NCBI RefSeq assembly: GCF_040359615.1
Contig: NZ_CP132942.1
Span: 3,534,001-3,598,000 of the forward strand
Direction of reading: 5' to 3'
DNA: 64,000 bases
Source of the DNA: Tunturibacter psychrotolerans
GTDB taxonomy: Bacteria; Acidobacteriota; Terriglobia; Terriglobales; Acidobacteriaceae
Positions 53,934 to 62,587 of the stretch are shown here, one piece after another; positions within the stretch are counted from its first letter, which is position 1, and each line of letters opens with the position of its first letter. Made by a program: the position numbers and the translations under genes. The notes beneath the pieces are model-generated. The model had not been told where the DNA came from. It did no database searches and saw nothing but the letters and a program-made list of their open reading frames with translations.

Positions 53934-54565
53934 TGCTGGTTAAGGCTGTCCTCTTCGCGTCGTTCTTGTGCGCTCCGCTGGTTGCGCAGGAGAACGACGC
54001 GTTGGTGCGTAAGGTCGACGATCACTACAACCATCTCGGGTCGCTGCGGGCTCATTACACAGAGAGCTATGCCGGGATGGGGATGGTTCGCGCGGAAGAA
54101 GGTACGCTGCTGCTGAAGAAGCCGGGGCGGATGCGGTGGAGCTATGCTGCGCCGGTGGGTAAGGTGTTTGTTCTGGATGGGAAGTTTGCGTGGTTTTATA
54201 CGCCTGGCGATGCGCAGGCGACGCGGGTGCCAGCAAAGCAACTGGATGATTTGCGGTCGCCACTGCGGTTTTTGCTTGGGCACACGCAGCTGAATAAAGA
54301 GCTCGATAACCTGACGGTGAATCCGGATGGCGCGGATTTTCGGATCTCGGGAGTGCCGAAGGGGATGGCGCAAAGGGTGAAGCTGTTGTCGCTGTGGGTG
54401 ACCGCGGGTGGGGCGATTGAGCGTATGAATCTCGAAGAGGTGGATGGGGCAGTGACGGAGTTTGCTTTCTCGGGGATGCAGGAGAACGTGACTGTGAAGG
54501 ATTCCGATTTTGCGTTTGTTCCACCGGATGGGGTGAGCGTGGTGGAAGGGTTACCGCCAATCTAA
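53933..54565 (+). CDS. lolA: Outer-membrane lipoprotein carrier protein LolA
   Basis: 210 residues. Signal peptide (LVKAVLFASFLCAPLVAQ) then the LolA half-barrel: LVRKVDDHYNHLGSLRAHYT, GTLLLKKPGRMRWSYAAP, GKVFVLDGKFAWFYTPGDAQA, SPLRFLLG and LNLEE-like MNLEEVDGAVTEFAFSG. Carries lipoproteins from the LolCDE exporter across the periplasm. The start is fixed by a TAATG overlap with the pilin stop. The combination of a pilin and LolA in one coupled unit is unusual. LolB is not in the window. Confidence 0.87.
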   Translation: MLVKAVLFASFLCAPLVAQENDALVRKVDDHYNHLGSLRAHYTESYAGMGMVRAEEGTLLLKKPGRMRWSYAAPVGKVFVLDGKFAWFYTPGDAQATRVPAKQLDDLRSPLRFLLGHTQLNKELDNLTVNPDGADFRISGVPKGMAQRVKLLSLWVTAGGAIERMNLEEVDGAVTEFAFSGMQENVTVKDSDFAFVPPDGVSVVEGLPPI

Positions 54566-54836
54566 CCAGCGGCGTCCAGCTGGAACGTCGCCATAGGTCT
54601 ACCCGAGTTCGAATGCTTTGAAGCGATCGAAAGCAGCAGGATCAAAGTTCTATTAAATTCTGTGGGATTTTCGATGAACCTGACGCCCGATGCTTCGTTT
54701 CTCCGCCATTTTGGCCGCTCCAACGATGAATCACACGTCGAACTTTTGAGAGTGGGAGTAGTAGAATCAGATCAACTTTGAGCGGAAATAGTTTTTATCG
54801 CGCGGAAGAGACGCGCAGAAAAGTAGAGTCAAGATC

Positions 54837-55559
54837 GTGAGCCATGTTGTTTCAGTGAGTCGCCTGAGTACGTCGGAGTTTCATTCGGCAGTTTATTCAC
54901 TGTCTCCTTCCGTTGCCGTGTTTGATTGCGATGGAACGCTTTGGTCGGGAGACGCCGGAACCGGTTTTATGAAGTGGACGATCGAGATTGGACTTGTCTC
55001 GCGAGAGGCGACCGACTGGATCGACTCTCGATATCGCGGATACATGAAGGGTGAAGTGTCTGAGGTGGCGATCTGTGGGGAGATGGTGCAGATGTACCAG
55101 CGGCTGCGCGAAGACGAGCTGCGGCGTGCGGCGAAGAACTTCTTTGCGAGCCAGATTGAGCCGAATATCTTTGCGGAGATGAAGGAGCTGGTAGACGAGC
55201 TTCGGGGCAGAGGAGTCGATATCTGGGCGGTGAGCTCGACTAATAACTGGGTGATCGAAGAGGGCATGAAGCGCTTTGGGATTCCGGCTGAGCGGGTGCT
55301 GGCGGCTCGGGTGCAGGTGAAGGACGGGGTTGTGACCGACACGATTCTGGATGTTCCGACAGACGAGGGTAAAGTGGCATCGCTCAAGCGGGCGAGTGTG
55401 ACGGCGCCTGATGCGGTCTTCGGGAACTCGGTCCACGACGCGGCGATGTTGGCCATCGCGCGACGGGCGTTTCCCGTTAATCCTTCCCCGGCTCTGTCTG
55501 AGCGGAGTGCGCAGGAAGGCTGGCCGGTCTACTATCCTGCAACAGTTCGTCCGGCCTAA
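54837..55559 (+). CDS. HAD-superfamily (SerB-like) phosphatase
   Basis: 240 residues, GTG start at 54837 (weak ribosome binding site, so the start is tentative). HAD motif I is VAVFDCDGTLWSGD (Asp30, Asp32), with a helical cap containing GYMKGEVSEVAICGEMVQMY, motif II WAVSSTNNW and motifs III-IV TDEGKVASLKR and DAVFGNSVHDAAML (the usual GD-x-x-x-D is GNSVHD). Resembles the HAD-IB phosphoserine phosphatase-like group. Substrate not predictable. The gap before it (54566-54836) has a possible 35-codon frame at 54674 with no support. Confidence 0.78.
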   Translation: MSHVVSVSRLSTSEFHSAVYSLSPSVAVFDCDGTLWSGDAGTGFMKWTIEIGLVSREATDWIDSRYRGYMKGEVSEVAICGEMVQMYQRLREDELRRAAKNFFASQIEPNIFAEMKELVDELRGRGVDIWAVSSTNNWVIEEGMKRFGIPAERVLAARVQVKDGVVTDTILDVPTDEGKVASLKRASVTAPDAVFGNSVHDAAMLAIARRAFPVNPSPALSERSAQEGWPVYYPATVRPA

Positions 55560-55578
55560 GTAAAGCGAATAGAAGCTT

Positions 55579-56085
55579 TTGAGCTGCGAATATCGTCTAA
55601 TCTGTAGTCAGGTGAGAGAGCCGATTCGCAAACTCGAGGAGCATGTGGAAGCCGCTGTACAGAAGCCAGTCCGATTGGTGGTTGCGGCTCTGATTCTGCG
55701 AGGGTTTGCGGAGGAAGGCGTGCGTGGACTCGAAGTATTGATCTGTCAACGGAAACCGGACCAGCCGATGAGCCTGAAGTGGGAGTTCCCGGGTGGAAAG
55801 ATCGAGGCAGGCGAGACGTCGGAGGACGCGCTGGCTCGCGAACTGAACGAAGAATTAGGGATTACGGCTGTGATTGGCCGGCGGGTGGCGCGGGTCAGGC
55901 ACAAATATCGTAACGGCGGGTCGATCGATCTGCAGTTCTTCGTGGTGCGGGAGTTCGATGGCGCGTTGGAGAACCGAATCTTCAATGACATACGGTGGGC
56001 ACCGTTGGCCGATCTGCCAGGGTACGACTTTCTGGCGGCGGATCTGGGACTGATCCGAGATCTTTCAGAAGGCAAGCTGCTGTAA
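55579..56085 (+). CDS. Nudix hydrolase, MutT-like
   Basis: 168 residues from a TTG at 55579; a GTG at 55612 is an alternative and the family domain begins near KPVRLVVAALIL. The Nudix box is complete: GGKIEAGETSEDALARELNEELG (G-x5-E-x7-R-E-x2-E-E-x-G), with metal-binding glutamates. LICQRKPDQPMSLKWEFPGG and VRHKYRNGGSIDLQFFVV match the MutT/8-oxo-dGTP diphosphatase branch. Probably cleanses oxidised nucleotides. 19 bp after the HAD gene. Confidence 0.83.
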   Translation: MSCEYRLICSQVREPIRKLEEHVEAAVQKPVRLVVAALILRGFAEEGVRGLEVLICQRKPDQPMSLKWEFPGGKIEAGETSEDALARELNEELGITAVIGRRVARVRHKYRNGGSIDLQFFVVREFDGALENRIFNDIRWAPLADLPGYDFLAADLGLIRDLSEGKLL

Positions 56086-56122
56086 CGGCGTTGAGCCTTT
56101 TTGCGGATACCCTGCCAAATTT

Positions 56123-57373
56123 CTAACCGTGAAGCGTGTTCCAGACGAGAACAAGCGATAAAGACGTGACGATGATGACCGTCGTCCATGCGATGACGTT
56201 GAACCAAGGCTTGTTGGTGTAGCTCCCCATGAGATCGTGCTTGTTGATCAGCTTCAACATAAAGACCAAAACCAAAGGCAAAAGAACGCCGTTTAGCACC
56301 TGCGAGAGGATGCTGAACTTCACCAAAGGAAAGTTCGGGATGAGGACGATGGCCGCGCCCGCGAAGAGCAGCAGGCTGTAGAGCCAGTAGAAGAACTTTG
56401 CTTCGTTGAAGCTCTTGTCCAGGCCGCTCTCGAAACCGAGTCCTTCGCAGACGGTGTAGGCGGTCGATAGCGGCAGGATCGATGCCGCAAACAGCGATGC
56501 ATTGAAGAGGCCAGCTGCAAAGAGGATGAAGGCGTATTGCCCGGCCAGCGGTTTCATCGCACCAGCGGCATCTGAGGGGTCGGTGATGTGGCGGATGCCG
56601 TGGGTATAGAGGGTGGCGGCGCACGCTACTACGATGAACCAGGCCACAATATCGGTAAAGATGGAGCCTACGATGACGTCCAGCCGTGAGGTTTTGTACT
56701 TGCGGATGCTGACACCCTTTTCAACGATGGAGGACTGCAGATAGAACTGCATCCATGGAGTGATGGTGGTGCCGATCACTGCGACAGTTGTGTAGACGTA
56801 GTCCTTGTCTGACCAGACGTTGCGCGGAGGCAGCTTGATGGTCTCGACCATAGCAAGGTGCCAGTCAGGTCCGCTGAGGACGCCAGTGATGATGTAGGCG
56901 ATGTAGAAGACGCTGGCGATGAGGAAGATCTTTTCGACGCTCTTGTAGTCGCCCTTAACCACAAGCGCCCACACGATGGCCGCACAGATGGGGACGCTGA
57001 CATATTTGCTGACGTGGAAGAGCTGCATGCTGCCTGCGATGCCGGAGAACTCGGTGACCACGTTGGTGAAGTTGACTGCCACCAGAAGGATCATGATGAC
57101 GAAGGTGATGCGAAGCCCAAACTCTTCGCGGATGAGGTCGCTGAGACCTTTGCCGGTGACTACGCCCATGCGGGCGCACATCTCCTGCACAACGATGAGC
57201 GCGAGGGTGATTGGGATCATCGTCCACAGAAGCGTGTAGCCGAACTGCGCGCCTGCTGAGGAGTAGGTGAGGATGCCGCCGGCGTCGTTGTCCACGTTGG
57301 CAGTGATGAAGCCAGGGCCAAGCACCGCAAAGATGAGAATGAGTCGGGTTCTCCAGGCGCGCCATGAGCTCAT
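56123..57373 (-). CDS. NRAMP-related divalent metal transporter with atypical metal motifs
   Basis: 416 residues, about eleven helices. Overall SLC11/NRAMP pattern: GPGFITANVDNDAGGILTYS in helix 1 and GTTITPWMQFYLQSSIV in helix 6. In canonical manganese/iron NRAMPs these positions read DPGN and MPH; here they are DNDA (28-31) and TPW (205-207), so the usual metal-coordinating Asn and Met are absent. Such substitutions are described for NRAMP-related magnesium transporters and distant clades. I infer a magnesium or otherwise non-manganese substrate. Inner membrane. It is the last gene of the minus-strand run beginning with the MgtE-N protein. Confidence 0.8.
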   Translation of the reverse strand: MSSWRAWRTRLILIFAVLGPGFITANVDNDAGGILTYSSAGAQFGYTLLWTMIPITLALIVVQEMCARMGVVTGKGLSDLIREEFGLRITFVIMILLVAVNFTNVVTEFSGIAGSMQLFHVSKYVSVPICAAIVWALVVKGDYKSVEKIFLIASVFYIAYIITGVLSGPDWHLAMVETIKLPPRNVWSDKDYVYTTVAVIGTTITPWMQFYLQSSIVEKGVSIRKYKTSRLDVIVGSIFTDIVAWFIVVACAATLYTHGIRHITDPSDAAGAMKPLAGQYAFILFAAGLFNASLFAASILPLSTAYTVCEGLGFESGLDKSFNEAKFFYWLYSLLLFAGAAIVLIPNFPLVKFSILSQVLNGVLLPLVLVFMLKLINKHDLMGSYTNKPWFNVIAWTTVIIVTSLSLVLVWNTLHG

Positions 57374-57502
57374 TACTAATCCTTGTGCGGACGAGTGGGT
57401 GGAATTTGTGCTTTGGGGAGAACCTATTGGTCCGCCTCTAACAGGCTAACTCATCTTCTTGCCCTAGCGGGGGAAGTGCAGACGTTCGTTGGGGATAGGT
57501 AT

Positions 57503-58507
57503 CTAGGTTGCCCCCATCCGTCTTGGGAAGAGCTGATCTCGTTCGGACTGAATGAGGCGGTAGAGTGCGGCTGCGGGAGCGTCGAGGGTACGGTCGTCTA
57601 CGACTTGTGCGTTGGCTTCGATGTGGTGCGAGTTTTTTGAAGAGAAGAGGATGATGCTTGCAGGGTTCATCAGGATTGCGGCCTTGAGCATGAGGCGGGC
57701 GAGATCTTTCGCGTTGCTGAGGTCCATGTTCGTCGACGCGGACCAGCTCTGGCAGAGTTCCCTATTTTCTGTGAGAGCGCGATGGAGCGAGCGGAAGTTA
57801 TCGGTAAGGGCACGGTGATGAATTCGGAAGGGCTTTGCCGAGGCGGTATGTAGGACATCTACGTTCGCAGCGAGAACCGACCATTCGTACTGGAGGGCAT
57901 GACAGTACGAGGGGCGCTCAGCCAGGAGGGCTGTGAGTTTGTCCGCGCTGCTGCCTATACCGAAGGTGCCGATTGTTCCTCTTTGCTTCTCTTGTTCGAG
58001 AAGGTGAAGAAGGGTGTCGTCGTGAAGGTCGGCTGCTGAGGCTTCGTGGAGGAGCCAGAGGTCTATGTGGTCGGTGCGTAGTGCAATGAGACTGCGTTCG
58101 AGAGAGGACTTCGCTTGCTGTGCCGTGAAGGTCGCCGTTTCGCTAGTGCGAGTGGCGGCCTTAGCGGCTTGAGCGAGACGATGCTTTAGAGGGGGGAAGG
58201 TTTTGATCAGCGGTCCTGCTATGCGGCGGGCTGCCGAGATCAGCGGCGACTTTTTTGCGGGAGGGATTCCGTATTTTGTGGTGACGGTGACCTGGTTGCG
58301 GTGGCGTAGGAGGAACTCGCCAAGGCAACTCTCGGCCTCGCCGTAGCCGTACCTGGGAGCGACGTCGAAGTGGCGGATGCCTGCGTCGTAGGCCGCTTCA
58401 AGGATGGCCAGAGAGGCGCGACGTCCCATGGCGCCCATAACGCTTGAGCAGCCGAAGCCGAGGCGGGTAGTGGTTCGGTCGGTATCTCCGAGTGCGATTT
58501 GCTCCAT
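57503..58507 (-). CDS. Aldo/keto reductase
   Basis: 334 residues. AKR barrel: RLGFGCSSVMGAMGR, AGIRHFDVAPRYGYGEAESCLGEFL (catalytic Asp and Tyr), VTVTTKYGI (Lys) and HIDLWLLHEA (His), so the tetrad is complete. The C-terminal region ends SIILFSSKNSHHIEANAQV, for NADPH binding. An insert (PLISAARRIAGPLIKTFPPL) after the Lys strand is longer than in E. coli YajO-type proteins. Starts 28 bp after the GMC gene stop and has GGAG before the ATG, so it is the third gene of a coupled set with the GMC oxidoreductase and glycosyltransferase. Confidence 0.83.
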   Translation of the reverse strand: MEQIALGDTDRTTTRLGFGCSSVMGAMGRRASLAILEAAYDAGIRHFDVAPRYGYGEAESCLGEFLLRHRNQVTVTTKYGIPPAKKSPLISAARRIAGPLIKTFPPLKHRLAQAAKAATRTSETATFTAQQAKSSLERSLIALRTDHIDLWLLHEASAADLHDDTLLHLLEQEKQRGTIGTFGIGSSADKLTALLAERPSYCHALQYEWSVLAANVDVLHTASAKPFRIHHRALTDNFRSLHRALTENRELCQSWSASTNMDLSNAKDLARLMLKAAILMNPASIILFSSKNSHHIEANAQVVDDRTLDAPAAALYRLIQSERDQLFPRRMGAT

Positions 58508-58535
58508 CGTTCTCCAATTGCGATTGCTCTAGAGG

Positions 58536-60074
58536 CTACTTGAGATGGTCGCTCAGACGCAGGGCCAGGGCGAGGACGGTGTGGGTGGGGTTCGAGAAGC
58601 CGGAGCTGGGGAAGACGGCAGAGCTGCAGATGTAGGTGTTGGTGAGGCCGTAGAGGCGGAGGTCGGTGTCGACGATGCCGGTGGCGTCGGAGGTGGACAT
58701 GCGCATGCCGCCCATGTGGTGGTTGCTGTCGTCGCAGCGGGCGAGGAAGTTGGGACTACCGGACATCAGGTCTTCGTTGGGGATGATGCGAGCTACGTTA
58801 GCGAGGACGCGCTGGGCGACAAGGACGTATTGCCGGATGGTGTCCAGTTCCCTCTCCGAGATCTGCCAGTCGAAGCGGATGCGCAAGAGGCCGAGGGGGT
58901 CGCGCTGATCGGTGAGGGTGATTCTGCTGCGTGAAGTAGGCTCCTGCTCGCAGTGGACGCGAAGGAAGATGCGAACTTCGGGGGGACTGTAGGCGCGGCG
59001 CTGGACTTTGTAGCGCCAAGCCTGGTGGACGAGCATGGGGAGATGCTTTGCGGTGTGCCGGAGGTTGTCGCGGGTTACTTCGCTGAAGCGGGCGCGGATG
59101 AGATTGCGAACGGTTGATTTCGCCTGACCGCGGACTTTGCCGGTGTCTTCGAAGGACATAGTGGAGCCGATGTTGAGAGTGCCGTGTGCGGCCTGGGACT
59201 GCGGAAGGAGGCGCAGCTTGGGGAGGTATTTGAAGCCGTGGGTGATGATGGGGTCGAAGGTGTCGTGGAATCGCTTCGGGTCGAGCGGTTCGACGGCGGC
59301 GGCGTTGCAGTCGATGTGATCCTGAAAGTTCTGACCGAGGAGGCCGGAACGGTTCCAAGGGAGCCCCTCGGCTCGTGGTTGAAGGAAGAAGCGGGAGCTT
59401 TCGATACCCCCCAACGCAAAGATGTAGTGCGGGGCGCGGAAGATGGCTTCCTTGCCGGTGAGGGTGCGGCAGCGAAGGCCAGTGGCGGCTTGGCCGTCGG
59501 TCATCAGCTCGACGGCGCTGGCGTGAAGCCAGAGATGGATGTTGGGATGCTCGGCGAGTGTTTTGTGATGGAGCCGTGCGAAGTTCGGCTCGGGACACCA
59601 GCGCGAGAGGTAGGCTTCGAGATCATCGTATTGAGTGAAGGGCAGGCTGAGATCCTGCCAGACGGCTGCGTCGCTGCGTTCGACCTTGGCGAGGCCCTCG
59701 AGCGAGAGAGCACGCTCGTAGAAGGGTGTCAGGGTGGATTTTGGAAACGGCCAGCCGCTTTCGGGGACGCCGGGGCGAGGGGTAAAGTCGAGCGCGTCGA
59801 GTTCTAGTATCTGGCCACCCCAGCGAACCGTGGTTCCTCCTTTTACGCGAATGCGTCCGGTGTGGATGCCGCGATGAGGGAGGCCGGCGATCTCGCTGTC
59901 GTACAGGGACTGGGAGGAGTCTTCCCTGGTCGCGCCGCCGCCTTCGAGCACGAGGACCTTTTTTCCTTTTTGTGCAGACTCCACCGCAAGCGTGATGCCT
60001 GCGGCTCCCGCGCCGACGATGCAGAGGTCCGCGGCGAGGAGGGTGGGCGACTCGTGAATTAGATCGTGAATCAC
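58536..60074 (-). CDS. GMC-family FAD oxidoreductase
   Basis: 512 residues, GTG start overlapping the previous stop (GTGA). FAD-binding N-terminus ADLCIVGAGAAGITLAVESAQ with VLVLEGGG, the RVKGGTTVRWGGQILELD loop, the IFALGGIESSRFFL strand, the middle substrate domain, and a GMC C-terminal domain with HHMGGMRMSTSDATGIVDTDLRLYG and ICSSAVFPSSGFSNPTHTVLALALRL. Oxidises an alcohol with FAD; in polysaccharide clusters such enzymes oxidise sugar or polyol groups. No signal peptide. Confidence 0.85.
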   Translation of the reverse strand: MIHDLIHESPTLLAADLCIVGAGAAGITLAVESAQKGKKVLVLEGGGATREDSSQSLYDSEIAGLPHRGIHTGRIRVKGGTTVRWGGQILELDALDFTPRPGVPESGWPFPKSTLTPFYERALSLEGLAKVERSDAAVWQDLSLPFTQYDDLEAYLSRWCPEPNFARLHHKTLAEHPNIHLWLHASAVELMTDGQAATGLRCRTLTGKEAIFRAPHYIFALGGIESSRFFLQPRAEGLPWNRSGLLGQNFQDHIDCNAAAVEPLDPKRFHDTFDPIITHGFKYLPKLRLLPQSQAAHGTLNIGSTMSFEDTGKVRGQAKSTVRNLIRARFSEVTRDNLRHTAKHLPMLVHQAWRYKVQRRAYSPPEVRIFLRVHCEQEPTSRSRITLTDQRDPLGLLRIRFDWQISERELDTIRQYVLVAQRVLANVARIIPNEDLMSGSPNFLARCDDSNHHMGGMRMSTSDATGIVDTDLRLYGLTNTYICSSAVFPSSGFSNPTHTVLALALRLSDHLK

Positions 60075-61147
60075 CGACTGCCCGCGTGCTCTGTTTTGGC
60101 GGAAGACTTGACCTTTTCAAGGATCGATTGCGCGCGCTCGAGGATCAACTCGACCTGTCGGTCGTTGTAGTAACCATCGCGTGCTGCGCGAACGCAACCA
60201 GCAGCGGCGATGCGTTGACGTGCGGCCTCGTCTGGCAGGTATCGGCGGATCTTCGCGACTAACTCTTCGAAGCCGGTGAAGAAGACTGCCTCTTCGTCTT
60301 CTTTGAAGCGCTGCATGTGGCCATCGGAACGCTCGGCGAGCAGGAAGCCTCCGCAGCCGGCGATTTCAAAGCTCTTGTGCACGAACTCGTCGCAGTTGGA
60401 GTGAGTGATGAAGCTCAGGTTGATCTTCGACTTCCAGATGCCTTCGCGGTATTCGTTGCGAAAGAGTTCCCCACCGTTGAAGAGGGCTTTGTAGGCGGCG
60501 GGCTGCATCGCGCGTGCCCACTGGCGTGGATTGCCGGAGATCACGACCGGAAATTTGCACTCCTGCGACAGGCGGGTGAGGGTCTGAGCGCGGTCATCGT
60601 AGGGCGTTCCTATGAAGGAGACCTCGCGGTTGCGATCGGCGTCGGACCAGCCGTCGGGCGGAGGGAACTGCAGTGTCGGTTCGTAGGCGGTCTGGATCTT
60701 GATGACGTCGCGGGCGCCGCGGGATTTGTAATCGAGAATGTTCTTGTCGCGCTGGACGACGTGAAGGTCATAGTGGGGAATGCCCTTCATGTAGAGGCGC
60801 CAGCCTGGGTCCTGGCGGGTTCCGAACGGATTGTCGATCATGTAACTGACAGTGGCGATATTCATCGCACGCATGCGGTCGAGCGTGCTGGGCCGAATGT
60901 AGAGGAGCTTGTCCGTCCAGAGGATGTCAGGTTTTTCTGCTGCTGCGATTTTGATGAGATCGCCATTGAGGCGCGCGACGGAGGGTCCCATCACCAGACG
61001 CTGGTTTACCTTGCGAAAGATCGGGTTTCTGGACTCGTAGTCGAAGACGTTGAATGGGATGACATGGTGGCCGAGGCGCTCCAAAGCCCAGAGGCGATAG
61101 AGGGAGGTATCGTTTGGTGAGAGGCCGGTAGCGTACAGAATCTTCAT
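60071..61147 (-). CDS. CgeB/DUF3880-type glycosyltransferase
   Basis: 358 residues, GT-B-like. MKILYATGLSPNDTSLYRLWALERLGH, KPDILWTDKLLYI, ATVSYMIDNPFG, EVSFIGTPYDDRAQTL and the C-terminal KSKINLSFITHSNCDEFVHKSFEIAGCGGFLLAE (glutamate-containing donor motif) match the CgeB/DUF3880 glycosyltransferase group found in spore, O-antigen and capsule loci. Its stop overlaps the GMC start (GTGA), so glycosyl transfer and sugar oxidation are probably linked. 40 bp after the MgtE-N protein gene. Confidence 0.78.
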   Translation of the reverse strand: MKILYATGLSPNDTSLYRLWALERLGHHVIPFNVFDYESRNPIFRKVNQRLVMGPSVARLNGDLIKIAAAEKPDILWTDKLLYIRPSTLDRMRAMNIATVSYMIDNPFGTRQDPGWRLYMKGIPHYDLHVVQRDKNILDYKSRGARDVIKIQTAYEPTLQFPPPDGWSDADRNREVSFIGTPYDDRAQTLTRLSQECKFPVVISGNPRQWARAMQPAAYKALFNGGELFRNEYREGIWKSKINLSFITHSNCDEFVHKSFEIAGCGGFLLAERSDGHMQRFKEDEEAVFFTGFEELVAKIRRYLPDEAARQRIAAAGCVRAARDGYYNDRQVELILERAQSILEKVKSSAKTEHAGSR

Positions 61148-61186
61148 GCGGTGCTGCGTTTCCTTTACGTTTGCCTGATGTCTGTT

Positions 61187-62464
61187 CTAGCGGCTCGCCC
61201 TCAAAAGAGCAATCACCTGTTCGGCATGGATGACCCCAGCGAGTTGTTTCTCGTGATCAACCACTGGCAGGGACCGCAGATTGTATTTGTCGAAGAGCTC
61301 GGCGACCTTTCGCCCGTTTGCGTCGACGTTGCAGGTGACAAGGTGGCCTCGGGGCAGATCGGCCAGTGGAGTGCCAGCCGCAGCCAGGAGTAGCTGCACG
61401 AGTGGAATTACCGCAATGATCTTTTCCTCTTCGTCGAGTAGAAAAACGTCGGTGATGTTGTCTATATCGCCTTCATACTCGCGCAACGAATCAATTGCTC
61501 GATCGACGAGAGCTGTGGCGGGTAAGGCAAGATACTCAGTCGTCATGCGGCCTGCAGCGGAGTCGCCAGAGAACTCAAGCAGGTCTTCGACCTCCTGGCG
61601 CTCCTCGGGGTCCATCTCTTCGAGGATCGCCTCGGAGCGCTCATCGGTCATTTCAGACAGCAGGTCGGCAGCGGCGCCTGGATCCATCTCTTCGACGATG
61701 CCGGCGATCTGCTCGGAGTCGAGGGATTCGATGAGGGACTGCTGCATCTTCGGCTTGACCTCTTCGAGGGCCTCGGCAGCAACCTCCTCGTCAAGCGAGA
61801 TAAAGAGAGCGTGGCGCTCTGCGGGAGCCAGTTCCTCGAGAATGTCGGCGATGTCGGAGGGGTGCATCTTCGAGAGGCGATCCTGCTCAATTTTGAGGCG
61901 GACGCGGCGTGACGGATCGCGTTCGATGAGGTCAACAAAGTCCCAGGGGATGACACTTTGGCCGAAGCGGGAGGAGATGCGGTCGACCGAAGCTGAGGGG
62001 AGGCCCTTCAGAAGGCGACGGACAGCCCCGCGCATGCCGACCTCCACCTCGGCGATGCGCAGCGAAAGATCGGGAGTGTCTTCCTGACAGTTCTCCCAGA
62101 CCAGATCGACGTCGTTGACGCGGACAACTTTGTGCCCGTGTACGTCGATAATCTGCTGGTCCAGCAGGTCGCGCTCAAGCAGAAGGTAATCGTCATCCTC
62201 CTGAAGTAGAGTGGGTTGCGCGTCTTTACGGAGCTGCATATGGCCGCCGGGGCCAAGTTCGAGCTGGGAGATCAGGATGAGGGAGGGTTGTTTGTCGCGT
62301 TTGGCCGAGGCCAGCCTAAGGACAAGACCGTGAATGTGAGCAGCGTCAATGGAGGGGGCCACAGCGAACTCGCGTACATGGCCGAGGGGACTCCCCTGCG
62401 CGTCCGCGACCGCAGCTCCGAGTAGGGCCGAAACGCTTGTCCTTTGGTTAGGATGCTTTGTCAT
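61187..62464 (-). CDS. Soluble MgtE-N/CBS protein with PRC-barrels
   Basis: 425 residues. Order: two PRC-barrel-like regions (about 8-75 with AAVADAQGSPLGHVREFAV, and 88-130 with DLLDQQIIDVHGHKVVRVND), an MgtE N-terminal superhelix (about 165-285, with LSKMHPSDIADILEEL and repeated LSEM/LEEMDPEE units), and a CBS pair (about 300-420, LRSLPVVDHEKQLAGVIH). The transmembrane half of the MgtE channel is absent. In MgtE the N and CBS domains sense magnesium and ATP, so this looks like a free sensor/regulator. The partner is plausibly the NRAMP-related transporter four genes downstream. Confidence 0.82.
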   Translation of the reverse strand: MTKHPNQRTSVSALLGAAVADAQGSPLGHVREFAVAPSIDAAHIHGLVLRLASAKRDKQPSLILISQLELGPGGHMQLRKDAQPTLLQEDDDYLLLERDLLDQQIIDVHGHKVVRVNDVDLVWENCQEDTPDLSLRIAEVEVGMRGAVRRLLKGLPSASVDRISSRFGQSVIPWDFVDLIERDPSRRVRLKIEQDRLSKMHPSDIADILEELAPAERHALFISLDEEVAAEALEEVKPKMQQSLIESLDSEQIAGIVEEMDPGAAADLLSEMTDERSEAILEEMDPEERQEVEDLLEFSGDSAAGRMTTEYLALPATALVDRAIDSLREYEGDIDNITDVFLLDEEEKIIAVIPLVQLLLAAAGTPLADLPRGHLVTCNVDANGRKVAELFDKYNLRSLPVVDHEKQLAGVIHAEQVIALLRASR

Positions 62465-62587
62465 AACGAGTTACGGGCACGGCTCCAAAACTAACCCTTT
62501 AGTCGCATGTTAGCCCACCTTGGTGCCGATAGGTTGCCGGAAAAAGCCGGTCTGGTCAACTTTGAGGCCAGGACGGGACTGAAATCC

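Noticed and set aside
54674..54781. A 35-codon frame (MNLTPDASFLRHFG...) in the gap before the HAD gene
   Set aside because: Only a weak GGGA precedes it and there is no recognisable family; too short to separate from chance.
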